NCBI GenBank assembly: GCA_947444055.1
Contig: CANEYR010000038.1
Location: forward strand, 1 to 34,976
Direction: 5' to 3'
From: Planctomycetota bacterium
GTDB taxonomy: Bacteria; Planctomycetota; UBA1135; UBA2386
Length of the DNA stretch: 34,976 nucleotides
The notes under the pieces are model-generated. The model had not been told where the DNA came from. It ran no database searches and saw only the letters and a list, made by a program, of their open reading frames with translations. Each line of letters starts with the position of its first letter. Positions within the stretch are counted from its first letter, which is position 1. The translations under genes were made by a program, and so were the position numbers. Shown here one piece after another: positions 17,044 through 25,566 of this stretch.

Positions 17044-18189
17044 TCAGCCGGCGAACGACCAGCCGCCCGTCTCCGTCGGCGGCAACGCCTCGACGGCGGC
17101 GGCGACGGTGTCGACCGTCGCCCGGTCGTCGCCGACGATCGTCGCATGACCGAGTTTGCGACCGGCACGCGGCGCCTTGCCGTAGGCATGCACATGCACA
17201 CCGGGCAACGCCAGCAGGTCCCGACGCGCGGGCAACTCGCCGATCAGGTTGAACATCGTCGCCACCCCACCGCCCGCCATCGCCGTGCTGCCGAGCGGCA
17301 GCCCCAGCACCGCGCGCAGGTGATTCTCGAACTGCGAGCAGACCGAGCCCTCGATCGTCCAATGCCCCGAGTTGTGCACCCGCGGCGCCATCTCGTTCGC
17401 CAGCAACTTGCCGCCGACCTCGAACAACTCGACCGCCAGTACGCCGACGTAGCCGAGGTGCTCGAGCAGCTCTTGCACGAACTGCGTAGCGCTCGTCTCG
17501 ATCGCGGGGTCGAGATCGGGCGCCGGCGCGCGGCTGCGGCGCAGGATGCCGCCGCGGTGCACGTTCTCGACCAACGGATAGACGGCCATGCGGCCGTCCT
17601 GGCCGCGCGCAGCGAGCACCGACAGTTCGCGGTCGAACGGCACGAAGCGTTCGACGATCAGCCCGCCGGGGGCCGCGGGACGCAGCTCGGCGAACGCCGC
17701 ATCGATCGCGGTGGGCAGCTCGGGGCCCGGCTGCAAGCGCACCTGGCCGCGGCCGTCGTAGCCGAGACGGCGCGTCTTGACGATGCAGGGCGCGCCAACG
17801 GCCGCGACTGCGGCGCGCAGTTCATCGAGCGTGTCGGCGGCGCGAAACTCGGGCACGCTCATGCCGAGCGAGCGGAACAGCGTCTTCTCGAGCACGCGGT
17901 CCTGGCCGATCGCAAGCGCCTTCGGCGTCGGCGCCACCACCACGTGCTGCTGCAGCCACTCGGTTGCGGCCAGCGGCACGTTCTCGAACTCGAAGGTCAC
18001 GAGGCGCACACCGCGCACGAGCCGCTGCAGCGCTGCGGGGTCGTCGTAGGCGCCGACGACCAGTTCGCTGGCATGGCCCGCGACGGCATCCGGAGCGGGG
18101 TCGAGGCAGCGGCAGCGCAGGCCGAGCGGCAGGCCCGCAAGCGCCAGCATGCGCGCCAGCTGCCCACCGCCGAGGATGCCGACCACCAT
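17044..18189 (-). CDS. purK: N5-carboxyaminoimidazole ribonucleotide synthase
   Basis: 381 residues from ATG 18189. An ATP-grasp enzyme that carboxylates AIR to N5-CAIR using ATP and bicarbonate in de novo purine synthesis. It opens with VVGILGGGQLARMLALAG and has TFEFENVP, IVKTRRLGYDGRGQ (the ATP-binding lysine and glycine loop), then VELFEVGGKLLANEMAPRVH and NSGHWTIEG, the metal and ATP site. Its start shares one base with the purE stop (TGATG), so the pair is translationally coupled, as is usual for purE-purK. Confidence 0.96.
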   Translation of the reverse strand: MVVGILGGGQLARMLALAGLPLGLRCRCLDPAPDAVAGHASELVVGAYDDPAALQRLVRGVRLVTFEFENVPLAATEWLQQHVVVAPTPKALAIGQDRVLEKTLFRSLGMSVPEFRAADTLDELRAAVAAVGAPCIVKTRRLGYDGRGQVRLQPGPELPTAIDAAFAELRPAAPGGLIVERFVPFDRELSVLAARGQDGRMAVYPLVENVHRGGILRRSRAPAPDLDPAIETSATQFVQELLEHLGYVGVLAVELFEVGGKLLANEMAPRVHNSGHWTIEGSVCSQFENHLRAVLGLPLGSTAMAGGGVATMFNLIGELPARRDLLALPGVHVHAYGKAPRAGRKLGHATIVGDDRATVDTVAAAVEALPPTETGGWSFAG

Positions 18190-18710
18190 CAGCGCGGCTC
18201 CACACGTGGATCGCGAGCGGCCAGCACTTCGGCGGTAATGCGCGCCCTGCGCGCGGCGAGCACGGCGCGCAGCTCGGGATGGTGCACGCCGAGAATCGAC
18301 GTCGCCAGCAGGGCCGCGTTGATCGCGCCCGGCTTGCCGACCGCCAACGTCCCGACCGGCACGCCACCCGGCATCTGCACGATGGACAGCAGTGCGTCCA
18401 TGCCGCGCAGGGCGCCCACCTCGATCGGCACGCCGAGCACCGGCAGCACCGTCTTGCTCGCCGCCATGCCCGGCAGGTGCGCGGCGCCGCCAGCGCCGGC
18501 GATCAGCACCTGCAGGCCGCGCGCTTCGGCCGTGCCGGCATACTCCATCAGCCAGTCCGGGGTGCGGTGCGCCGAGACGACCTGGCACTCGTGAGGCACG
18601 CCGAGTTCGTCGAGTGTGGCACTGCAGTGCCGCATCGTCTCCCAGTCGGAACGCGAACCCATGATCACACCGACGAGCGGCGATCGGACGTGTGGCTTGG
18701 CGTCGTTCAT
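18189..18710 (-). CDS. purE: N5-carboxyaminoimidazole ribonucleotide mutase, class I
   Basis: 173 residues from ATG 18710. It converts N5-CAIR made by PurK to CAIR. Class I motifs are intact: [11 protein letters not shown] (16-26), SAHRTPDWL, and [14 protein letters not shown] with the invariant glycines. It is the first gene of purEK. A hairpin at 18724-18746 lies 14 bases upstream of the start codon. I see no purine riboswitch core, so regulation cannot be stated. Confidence 0.96.
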   Translation of the reverse strand: MNDAKPHVRSPLVGVIMGSRSDWETMRHCSATLDELGVPHECQVVSAHRTPDWLMEYAGTAEARGLQVLIAGAGGAAHLPGMAASKTVLPVLGVPIEVGALRGMDALLSIVQMPGGVPVGTLAVGKPGAINAALLATSILGVHHPELRAVLAARRARITAEVLAARDPRVEPR

Positions 18711-18953
18711 GGCGGCAGCAGGAAGGTCGCCGGCGCTTGGCGACCTGTATCGATGGCCGGGAATCGGCTCGGCGCGGGAGGGCGATGGTCGAGAGGCGGT
18801 CGCGTCTCGTCAAGCAAGAACGGAGCAGCAGCTTGATCGCGCGGCTGGCACGGGCCAGGACCTCGCAGTTTGCTCCGGCGCCAGCGCGCGCCACCGGACA
18901 CCGACACAGTCTCGCGCACTTGCGCAACCCGACATGGTGCATACAAGCGCGGC
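18711..18953. other. Upstream region of purE, largely featureless
   Basis: This is the purE side of the 325-bp space between divergent purE and the sigma gene at 19036. It contains the hairpin at 18724-18746 next to purE and nothing else I can interpret. The remaining part, 18954-19046, is a carbonic anhydrase fragment listed separately. Promoters for both genes should lie here, but no clear -35/-10 pair stands out. Confidence 0.5.
18724..18746 (-). promoter_or_regulatory. Hairpin in purE leader
   Basis: A perfect 8-bp stem, AGGTCGCC / GGCGACCT, with a 7-base loop sits 14 bases before the purE start codon. In the transcript it would form close to the ribosome-binding region, so it could affect translation, or it may be chance in GC-rich DNA. 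Confidence 0.35.
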
Positions 18954-19046
18954 ATGCCGATTCCAGAACTCATGGCGGGCTGGCAGCGGTTTCGCAGCGG
19001 CCGCTTTCGCGAGCAGCGAGATCTGTTCGAGTCCGATGGACCATGA
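18954..19046 (+). pseudogene. N-terminal fragment of a carbonic anhydrase
   Basis: Thirty codons from ATG 18954 read MPIPELMAGWQRFRSGRFRE followed by QRDLFESDGP and TGA. The pattern IPEL-x-x-G-x-x-RFRSG-R-x-x-EQR-x-LF is the conserved start of one branch of beta-carbonic anhydrases, which normally continues for about 200 residues to the first zinc cysteine and beyond. Nothing of the zinc-binding core remains: the sigma gene begins inside the fragment at 19036. It differs from the N-terminus of the intact carbonic anhydrase at 11149-11778, so it derives from another paralogue. Confidence 0.6.
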
Positions 19047-19638
19047 CCGGCATGCAACGACCTTCCTGCTCGCGCGCGCGTGCGCCGGGGAGGAGCAAGC
19101 GACCGCCGCGCTGTCGCCGCTGCTGTACGAAGAACTGCGTCGCATCGCCCGCAACCTGCTGCGCCGTGAACGACCAAACCACACGCTGCAACCGACGGCG
19201 CTGGTGCACGAGACCTACCTGCGCCTGATCGATGAGAGCCAACTCGCTGCCGGCACCGATCAGGAAGCGAAGGCGCGCTTCCTCGGCCTCGCCGCCAACG
19301 CGATGCGCCGCATCCTGATCCAGCACGCGCGCGGTCGCGCCGCCGAAAAGCGCGGAGGTGCCCGCCAACGCGTTGAGTTCGACGAAGGCGCGATCGCGCT
19401 GCCAATCCAGGACGAGACGCTGCTCGACCTCGACGAGGCGCTGACGAAGCTGCAGGCGATCAACCCCGAGCTGGCGCGCTTCGCCGAGTTACGCCTGTTC
19501 AGCGGTCTGTCGGTGCGCGAAGTGGCGCCGGTGCTGCAGCAGTCGCTGACGACCGCGAAGGAAAACTGGGCGCTCGCGCGCGCCTGGCTGAGTCGCTTGC
19601 TGCGGCCGGAAGGCGGCGAACCCGCGCAGCAGACGTAG
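19036..19638 (+). CDS. ECF-like RNA polymerase sigma factor, TIGR02999 type, no adjacent kinase
   Basis: 200 residues from ATG 19036. It shares the hallmarks of the sigma factor at 3608: LLYEELRRIARNLL (29-42), HTLQPTALVHETYLRL (49-64), then AANAMRRILIQHARGRAAEK and a region 4 helix-turn-helix (RLFSGLSVREVAPVLQQS). Unlike the other sigma genes here it has neither a kinase nor an anti-sigma gene beside it; downstream lies a convergent beta-helix lipoprotein gene. The start codon sits inside a carbonic anhydrase remnant, suggesting the sigma gene came to rest on, or displaced, that older gene. Confidence 0.9.
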   Translation: MDHDRHATTFLLARACAGEEQATAALSPLLYEELRRIARNLLRRERPNHTLQPTALVHETYLRLIDESQLAAGTDQEAKARFLGLAANAMRRILIQHARGRAAEKRGGARQRVEFDEGAIALPIQDETLLDLDEALTKLQAINPELARFAELRLFSGLSVREVAPVLQQSLTTAKENWALARAWLSRLLRPEGGEPAQQT

Positions 19639-19648
19639 CGCGGCGAGC

Positions 19649-19666
19649 TGCGACCTGCGAGTCGCA
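19649..19666. terminator. Hairpin between convergent genes
   Basis: TGCGAC and GTCGCA form a perfect 6-bp stem around a 6-base loop, in the 30-bp gap between the sigma gene and the convergent beta-helix gene. The position suggests a shared terminator; there is no T-run. Confidence 0.35.
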
Positions 19667-19668
19667 CG

Positions 19669-20838
19669 TCACTTGCGCGAAGCCGCGTCGCGCTTTGGCA
19701 GCGCTTCGGCGCCGTGGCGGCGCGCCAAGCTATCGGCGCGAAGTCGCAGATCACCGCCCGCCGCATCGAGGCAACCCGGATCATCGCCGCCCCGCGGTTC
19801 CAACTCGGCGACCGGCAAGCGCGGCAGGCTGCGCGCCGGTGCATCGCTGCGAAACCAATAGTTGCGAGCGAAGTCGAAGGTGCTCGGCGCGGTGTCCGGG
19901 CCAATGTTGACCACGTCGTCGAGGCCACGCTGCACGATCAGATTGTCGGTGAACGAACCGTTGCGGCACGGCGCGAAGTCCGCATCGCGGGTCTCCTGCA
20001 GGATGCGCAGTACCCACTTACGCGGCAGGTAGATCGTGTTGAAGCGCACGATCGCGCCATCGCTGCCAACGAACGCGATCGGCGCCAGCGAGCCGAGGAA
20101 CGTGCAGCCCTCGATGACCAAGTCCTTCGCTTCGAATCCTTGCGGGGCTGGGCGGAAGTAGTCGCGGCCGGTCGAGCCGCCGAGTTGCACGGCGCGTTCG
20201 CCCGCGTGTTCGAAGCGGCAACGGCGCACGGTGACGTCGCGGGTGCCACCCTTCATCTGCACACCGTTGGCGGCGCTGCCCTCTTCGCGGTCGCGCAACG
20301 TGCAGTGCTCGAGCACACCGCGATGGCAGCCGACCATGTCGATCGCCGAGCCGTTGCGGCCCCACCGTTCGATCGTGCAATCGAGAACCTGGAAGTCGTC
20401 GACGCCGGACAGCTTGATGCCGTCGTGATTGCCGCGACCGCCGATGTCGCGCACGGTGACGTGGCGCAGCACGACGTGGTGCGATGGGGTCGCGAACGTG
20501 CCGCCATCGTCGATGTTGAGACCGTTGCCTTCGCAGTCGGTCAGCAACAGGCCGTCGAGTTCGAAGTGCTCGACGTCGCTCAGCTGGATGCTGCTGGTGA
20601 AGTGCGGCGGCTTCGTCGCGTCTTCAGCGCGCACGGTGATGGGAGCGCTCGCGGTGCCGAGCACGTTCGCGACGGCGAAGCCCGTGTAGTCGCCGGGAGC
20701 CATCAGGATCGTCGTGCCCGGCGTCGCCTGCGCCAGCGCTTGCCGCAGTGCGGGGCCGCTGCCGACGCGCACGGGTTCGCGTTGGCACGCCAGGGGAGTG
20801 GCGAGCAGGATCGACAGGAACACGCCGCGGCAAAACAT
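19669..20838 (-). CDS. Exported right-handed beta-helix protein, lyase-like
   Basis: 389 residues from ATG 20838. The N-terminus MFCRGVFLSILLATPLAC is a lipoprotein signal with the lipobox cysteine at 18. The mature protein is a ladder of short strand-turn repeats (VVLRHVTVRDIGGRGNHDGI, CTIERWGRNGSAIDM, VTVRRCRFEHAGERAVQLGG) typical of right-handed parallel beta-helices. The opening LRQALAQATPGTTILMAPGD and general length resemble polysaccharide lyase family 6 (chondroitinase B/alginate lyase-like) proteins, but I cannot place catalytic residues, so a lyase function is a guess. It probably acts on or binds polysaccharide at the cell surface. A 12-bp palindrome lies about 50 bases upstream. 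Confidence 0.8.
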   Translation of the reverse strand: MFCRGVFLSILLATPLACQREPVRVGSGPALRQALAQATPGTTILMAPGDYTGFAVANVLGTASAPITVRAEDATKPPHFTSSIQLSDVEHFELDGLLLTDCEGNGLNIDDGGTFATPSHHVVLRHVTVRDIGGRGNHDGIKLSGVDDFQVLDCTIERWGRNGSAIDMVGCHRGVLEHCTLRDREEGSAANGVQMKGGTRDVTVRRCRFEHAGERAVQLGGSTGRDYFRPAPQGFEAKDLVIEGCTFLGSLAPIAFVGSDGAIVRFNTIYLPRKWVLRILQETRDADFAPCRNGSFTDNLIVQRGLDDVVNIGPDTAPSTFDFARNYWFRSDAPARSLPRLPVAELEPRGGDDPGCLDAAGGDLRLRADSLARRHGAEALPKRDAASRK

Positions 20839-20887
20839 TGGTTGCGGACTCTAGCGTTCAGGATCACGGCGAAGGGACGAGGGCCGC

Positions 20888-20899
20888 TTATCCGGATAA
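20888..20899. promoter_or_regulatory. 12-bp perfect palindrome upstream of beta-helix gene
   Basis: TTATCCGGATAA is AT-richer than its surroundings and lies 50 bases upstream of the beta-helix lipoprotein start on the minus strand, a plausible place for an operator. Only one copy was noticed. Confidence 0.3.
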
Positions 20900-20904
20900 A
20901 CCGC

Positions 20905-21135
20905 CTATGCAAGGCCGTCCATCCGTGCTCGACAAGGCGCCGTTCGTTGCGAAGGCCATGTCGCCGTCGGCTCGTTCGCGAGTGACATCGGCGCCACCAC
21001 CCCCACGGCAGCCGGTGACGACGACGCGGTGGTCGTGGGCGCGGGCGCCGCTTCGAGACCGAACGGCAACCAGAGCCACGCTGCGACCAAGAGCAGCGCG
21101 ATCACGACGAGCCAGAAGGAAGGGGAACGAAGCAC
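20905..21135 (-). CDS. Short membrane-anchored protein or 5' gene remnant
   Basis: 76 residues from GTG 21135. The N-terminus LRSPSFWLVVIALLLVAAWL forms one strong membrane helix, followed by a Pro/Ala/Thr/Ser-rich stretch of the kind that links an anchor to an outer domain. Translation stops before any recognisable domain. It could be a real small membrane protein or the surviving 5' end of a larger surface protein; a neighbouring frame also stays open to 20888, which would fit a frameshifted remnant. No family recognised. Confidence 0.35.
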   Translation of the reverse strand: MLRSPSFWLVVIALLLVAAWLWLPFGLEAAPAPTTTASSSPAAVGVVAPMSLANEPTATWPSQRTAPCRARMDGLA

Positions 21136-21297
21136 GGTGGCGTGGGGTTGCTAACGGACCAATCTAGGCAGGCTGAGCGGCAACGTCACACACCCGGGCG
21201 AGGCACGACCTCAAGCCCGGACCTGGCTCGGTGGTTAGGGATCCTGGCTGCGCTCACCCGGATTGCTAAAGTCGCCGCGCTGATCCCCACACCATCC

Positions 21298-21831
21298 ATG
21301 CGCAATCCCAGAATCGTCGTTGTCCTCGCCTACGCCGCCCTGATCGCCGCGTGCACCGCCACCGCGGACGCGCCAAACCTCCAAGCGCCGCCCAGTCCCT
21401 CCGCACCGGCTGCACCCACTACACTGGCTGTACCGGCGGCACCCGCGGTCACGTCGCTCGCGACCGAATCCCTCGCCACCGCCGCCACCACAGCCCCAGC
21501 CCCGAAGAACCTGAAGTCCGCGATGAAGGGCATCGAGGACGACTTCAAGTTGATCGAGAAGGCGCTCGAACCCGGCGCGACCGCCGACCTGAAGTCGGTG
21601 GCCGCCGCCGCCGAACGGGTCGCCGCCGTGATGAAGCTCGCCTACGACCCGTGGGAGGACAAGGAAGTGCCGAACTTCGGCAAGTTCGCGCACGAGGCCG
21701 AGGACGCGTTTCGCGCGTTCGCCGCGAAGGCAGCCGCCGGCGATGCCGCGGGCGTCCAGCAACTCGGCAAGACGCTGCAGCCGCAGCAATGCGCGCGCTG
21801 CCACGACGCCGTCGAACAAGTGCACGGCTGA
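21298..21831 (+). CDS. c-type cytochrome lipoprotein, cytochrome c'-like
   Basis: 177 residues from ATG 21298. A lipoprotein signal ends at Cys19 (AALIAAC) and is followed by a 50-residue Pro/Ala/Thr-rich linker. A four-helix-bundle-like domain follows (KSAMKGIEDDFKLIEKALEP, FGKFAHEAEDAFRAFAAKAA) with a single heme site CARCH at 165-169, near the C-terminus, as in cytochromes c' and c556. Such proteins carry electrons or bind small gases; the context does not decide. The stop is seven bases before the start of the larA-like gene, so the two are likely one transcript. Confidence 0.8.
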   Translation: MRNPRIVVVLAYAALIAACTATADAPNLQAPPSPSAPAAPTTLAVPAAPAVTSLATESLATAATTAPAPKNLKSAMKGIEDDFKLIEKALEPGATADLKSVAAAAERVAAVMKLAYDPWEDKEVPNFGKFAHEAEDAFRAFAAKAAAGDAAGVQQLGKTLQPQQCARCHDAVEQVHG

Positions 21832-21838
21832 TCGCGCC

Positions 21839-23122
21839 GTGCGCATCGAACTGAACTACGGCCGCGGCACGCTGCCGGTCGACTTGCCGGACGATCTGCA
21901 GGTCACCGTCGTGCGCAAACCGAGCATGCCGCTGTTGCCAGCCCCCGCGGCGGCGGTGCGCGCTGCCCTCGCGGCGCCGACCGGCTTGCCGCCGCTCACG
22001 CAGTTCGCGCGCGGTCGCAACAGCGCCTGCATCTTGATCTGCGACATCACCCGCCCGGTGCCCAACGGCCTGCTGCTGCGGCCATTGATCGAAGCGCTGG
22101 CGGCGTCAGGCATCGCGCACGATCGCATCACCGTGCTGGTCGCGACCGGCATGCACCGGCCCAACCTCGGCGCCGAACTCGCAGAACTGGTCGGCGATCC
22201 TTGGGTGCTCGCGCACGTCGCCGTCGAGAACCACGACGCCAACGACGACGACGCGCACGACGACCTCGGCAGCACGCCGCACGGCACGCCGATCAAGCTC
22301 GACCGCCGCTTCACGCGCGCCGCCGTCAAGATCGTCACCGGCCTCGTCGAGCCGCACTTCATGGCCGGTTACTCCGGCGGCCGCAAGGTCATCGCGCCGG
22401 GCATCGCCCACCGCGACACCATCACCACGTTCCATTCGCACCGCTTCATGGCGGATCCGCGCGCCGACAACCTCGTGCTCGACGGCAACCCGCTGCACCG
22501 CGAGCAGCTGGCGATCGCGCAGCTGCTGGGCCCGGTGTTCGGCGTCAACACCGTGCTCGACGAGCACCGCCGGTTGGCGTTCGTCAACGCCGGCGAACTG
22601 ATCGCGAGCCATCTCGGAGCGGTAGCGGTGACCGAGCGAAGTGCGCGCGTGGTGCTGCCGCATCGCTTCCAGACCGTGGTCACCAGCGCCGCCGGCTATC
22701 CACTCGACAAGACCTACTACCAGACCGTGAAGGGCATGGTGTCGCCGCTCGGCATCCTGGTCGCGGGCGGCACGCTGGTCATCGCGTCCGCGTGCGAAGA
22801 AGGGCTCGGCTCACGCCACTTCGCCGCGGCGCAGCAGCAGTTGGTGGCGCTCGGTCCGGCCGCGTTCGTGCGCACCCTCGAGCCCAAGCGCTTCGCCGAC
22901 ATCGACGAGTGGCAGACCCAGATGCAGGTCAAGCCGATGCGCGCGGGCCAGGTGCAGCTCTATACGACCGGCCTCGATGCGGCAGCGCTGGCGCTGACCG
23001 GCGTCAGCCGCACCGAGTCCGTCGCCGCGGCGGTGGCGGCAAGCGTCGCGCAGAGCGGCGACCGCCGGGTCGCGATCGTGCCGGAAGGGCCCTACGTGGT
23101 GCCCGTCTGCGCGACTGGGTGA
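21839..23122 (+). CDS. larA: LarA-family nickel-pincer racemase/epimerase
   Basis: 427 residues from GTG 21839, the normal family length. LarA uses a nickel-pincer nucleotide to racemise lactate; many homologues act on other 2-hydroxy acids. Residues matching the known active site are visible: CDITRPVPN (Asp69, Arg72), ATGMHRPN (His106), EPHFMAGYSGGRKVIAPGIA (His173, Lys183) and TTFHSHRFM (His199). The cofactor-synthesis genes larB, larC and larE are not in this window, so they must be elsewhere if the protein is active. It follows the cytochrome gene by seven bases. The symbol denotes the family, not a proven lactate substrate. Confidence 0.85.
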   Translation: MRIELNYGRGTLPVDLPDDLQVTVVRKPSMPLLPAPAAAVRAALAAPTGLPPLTQFARGRNSACILICDITRPVPNGLLLRPLIEALAASGIAHDRITVLVATGMHRPNLGAELAELVGDPWVLAHVAVENHDANDDDAHDDLGSTPHGTPIKLDRRFTRAAVKIVTGLVEPHFMAGYSGGRKVIAPGIAHRDTITTFHSHRFMADPRADNLVLDGNPLHREQLAIAQLLGPVFGVNTVLDEHRRLAFVNAGELIASHLGAVAVTERSARVVLPHRFQTVVTSAAGYPLDKTYYQTVKGMVSPLGILVAGGTLVIASACEEGLGSRHFAAAQQQLVALGPAAFVRTLEPKRFADIDEWQTQMQVKPMRAGQVQLYTTGLDAAALALTGVSRTESVAAAVAASVAQSGDRRVAIVPEGPYVVPVCATG

Positions 23123-23191
23123 GTGGGAGTTCCGGTCGGTTCCGATTGAACCCGTCGGGCCCACGTGCCGTTGCGCACGCATTCCGCTCCC

Positions 23192-25438
23192 ATGCTCTTT
23201 GCTGACGAACTCATTCTGGTTCTCGTCGCTGCTGGCGTGCTGTGCCTGCGCGTGTCCGTGTATGGCCGCGTGCTCGAAGACGTGGCGATGGCGGTGTTGC
23301 TCGGGGTCGCAGCCTACGCCGCGGTCGAGTGCTCCTCGCCGCTGCGGCGCTGCCTCGAAGGGCTGCCAAGTCCCGCGGCGACAATGCTCTGCTGGGTGCC
23401 GGTGATCTGGATTGCCCTCGCGGCGCCGCTGCAGTTGCTCTTGCGGTGGCGTCAGCATGCGCGCCAAGCGTCGTCGCGGCGTTCGTTCTCGTGGGCGCGG
23501 CCCCTTGCCCGCTGCACGCTGGTTGTGCGCGCGGCGCTGTACTCGACCTTGGCTGTCGTGATCTTCGCCAACATCTGCATGGTCGCGCGGCAGCGATTGT
23601 GGCGCGATGGGATCGAGATCGACGCGTTGGCGCAGCGGCCGTGGGAACCTGATGCGACGACCACAGTGCGCGTACTGACGGCAGGGTTGGGCGGTGGCAC
23701 GTTGCCGACGGAATTGCGGTGGCGGACGGTAGGGCTCGACGGCAGCACGATGGCGGCAGGAACGACTGAGTGTGTTGGCGAGGCCAGAATCCAGATCGCG
23801 AACGCCAAATCCGTGCAAGCGGTCGAACTGCAGGCGCTGGGGCCCAACGCCGAGTCCTCGTTGCGCTTGCCAATGCAACGCCCACTCGCGTTGCCCTGGG
23901 CGCACGTGGCACTGGATCGCCAGTACGCGAGCGTGGGTGACGTGGTGCAGGCGCGGCTCGTCGTCCTCGACCTTCTCACGTTGCAGCCACGGCGGCCACC
24001 CGCAGGCCTGCGCGTCGTGGCGCGGTTGCATGGAATGTCGAGTGGCCCCGCGTTTCTTGTGCATGGTGAGGACTTGGCGAACGGGGTCCTGTCCGCACGC
24101 GCGACCATCACCGCAGAGTGGCCTTCCGGGTCGTATGCGATCGAGCTCTATGCCGACGAGGAACGCTTGCCAGCCACGGGATGCACGTTGCACGTCGGGG
24201 CGCCGGCAGCGACCTCAACGGCGATCCCTAACGCCGCCAGCGAGAGCCCCCTGCTCACGCCGCCGGTCGCTCCGGCGGTGCGCCTTCACTGTCTCGATGG
24301 CGTCGTGCCTGCGGCCGCGGACCTGCGCTGCGAAGTGTTCACGGAGTCGTCGCGCACTCATCTGGCCGTCTTCCGTGCGGGGATGCGAGTCGCGTGGGTC
24401 GAGGTGCCGGGCGTCGGCGGTCGGGTTGATGTGCCGCTGCCGCCGATGTTGGTCGGCGTCTTGCACTTGGTGGCGTATGGCGATGGCGTGCCGCTGGCAT
24501 GGCGACGGGTGCTGCGTTTGCCGACTCAGCGTCTGGTGCCGGAACTACGCGGCCTCCTCGGGGCCAATGGCGAGCAGTGCCTGCTCATCAGCACTCGCGA
24601 CGAACACGGCATGCTCATGCCGTGTGTGGCCGGTGTCGTGGCCATCGCCACCGCCGCTGACGATCGGGCCGAGGCGCCGACGTCCAGTCTTGCCGCCGAG
24701 GTGCTCGGCGAGCAATGGAACTTGGCCGCCGCCGCGATGGAACGTTCCGCAAAGCTGGCCTCGATCGATCGTCACCTCGCCGAGGTGCCATGGCGAGACG
24801 AGGAACTGCCGAGCGCGGTGCATGCTCGCACCGACAAAAGCACCACGGCGCGGCAACTCCAAGACCTTGCGCGGCAGTCGTTCCCTTGGGCGGTGATGGT
24901 GTCGTGTATCGGTCTGGTCGTGATCTGGCTGTGGATCGTCGGCGAAACCGCAGCTTGGCTCGTTCGCTTACTCGGTGCTGCCTGTCGTCGGCCGGTGGCT
25001 GTTGGCTGGCAGCTGCTGGCCGGCACGTTGGCCGTCGCCGTCCTGGGGACGTGGGCATGGCAGCAGGCAGAACCGCGGGAAGGGCGCAGACATCCCATGG
25101 GGCACACGTGGCAAGACGTGCTCATCGTGGCCCGGCGAGGTTGCGAACGGTTGAGCTATGACTTGCTCCGCGATCGCGACGCCTTCAGCAAACTGCCACC
25201 AGCCAAGCCCGCGCGAGAGATCGGGATGCCGCCGTTGCGCGATGGCACACCGTCGGCGACGAAGGCACCCTGCGTGGTCCTCGCGCGATGCTGGATGCCT
25301 GACGTCGCCATCGACCAAACGGGCGAAGCGATCGTCACCTTGCCCGAAGCACCGCCGAGCAGCACGTGGCACGTGTCGGTGGACCTGCACGCCCCCGGTC
25401 GGATCGGCAGCGTTGCGGGAACGTTTCCGGGCAAGTGA
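23192..25438 (+). CDS. Large polytopic membrane protein with macroglobulin-like segments
   Basis: 748 residues from ATG 23192 (a GTG at 23165 would add nine). About four N-terminal membrane helices lie within residues 1-130, and two more at about 565-625. Between them is a 430-residue extracytoplasmic region of beta-strand character; LDRQYASVGDVVQARLVVLD resembles the MG2 domain of alpha-2-macroglobulins. The C-terminal end (GEAIVTLPEAPPSSTWHVSV, HAPGRIGSVAGTF) resembles another macroglobulin domain. No GCGEQ thioester motif is present, so it is not a complete macroglobulin trap. Function unknown; a surface-stress or protease-related role is only a guess. Confidence 0.75.
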   Translation: MLFADELILVLVAAGVLCLRVSVYGRVLEDVAMAVLLGVAAYAAVECSSPLRRCLEGLPSPAATMLCWVPVIWIALAAPLQLLLRWRQHARQASSRRSFSWARPLARCTLVVRAALYSTLAVVIFANICMVARQRLWRDGIEIDALAQRPWEPDATTTVRVLTAGLGGGTLPTELRWRTVGLDGSTMAAGTTECVGEARIQIANAKSVQAVELQALGPNAESSLRLPMQRPLALPWAHVALDRQYASVGDVVQARLVVLDLLTLQPRRPPAGLRVVARLHGMSSGPAFLVHGEDLANGVLSARATITAEWPSGSYAIELYADEERLPATGCTLHVGAPAATSTAIPNAASESPLLTPPVAPAVRLHCLDGVVPAAADLRCEVFTESSRTHLAVFRAGMRVAWVEVPGVGGRVDVPLPPMLVGVLHLVAYGDGVPLAWRRVLRLPTQRLVPELRGLLGANGEQCLLISTRDEHGMLMPCVAGVVAIATAADDRAEAPTSSLAAEVLGEQWNLAAAAMERSAKLASIDRHLAEVPWRDEELPSAVHARTDKSTTARQLQDLARQSFPWAVMVSCIGLVVIWLWIVGETAAWLVRLLGAACRRPVAVGWQLLAGTLAVAVLGTWAWQQAEPREGRRHPMGHTWQDVLIVARRGCERLSYDLLRDRDAFSKLPPAKPAREIGMPPLRDGTPSATKAPCVVLARCWMPDVAIDQTGEAIVTLPEAPPSSTWHVSVDLHAPGRIGSVAGTFPGK

Positions 25439-25566
25439 TCGGCGCCCCGGCAACGCCATCGCTCAGCGGTGCCCAGTGCCGCTGCTCGCCGTTTCTCCAG
25501 CAGCACTCTCGCTGCTCGGTCCCTGGCGAAGCCGGACTCTCCGATCCGGTGCTCCGCCGATTCTCC

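Noticed and set aside
16540-18594. Long plus-strand open frame across sua5 and purK
   Set aside because: It overlaps two clear housekeeping genes and has no family features.
23192-25438. Complete alpha-2-macroglobulin
   Set aside because: No bait or thioester (GCGEQ) region and the length is less than half of that family's.
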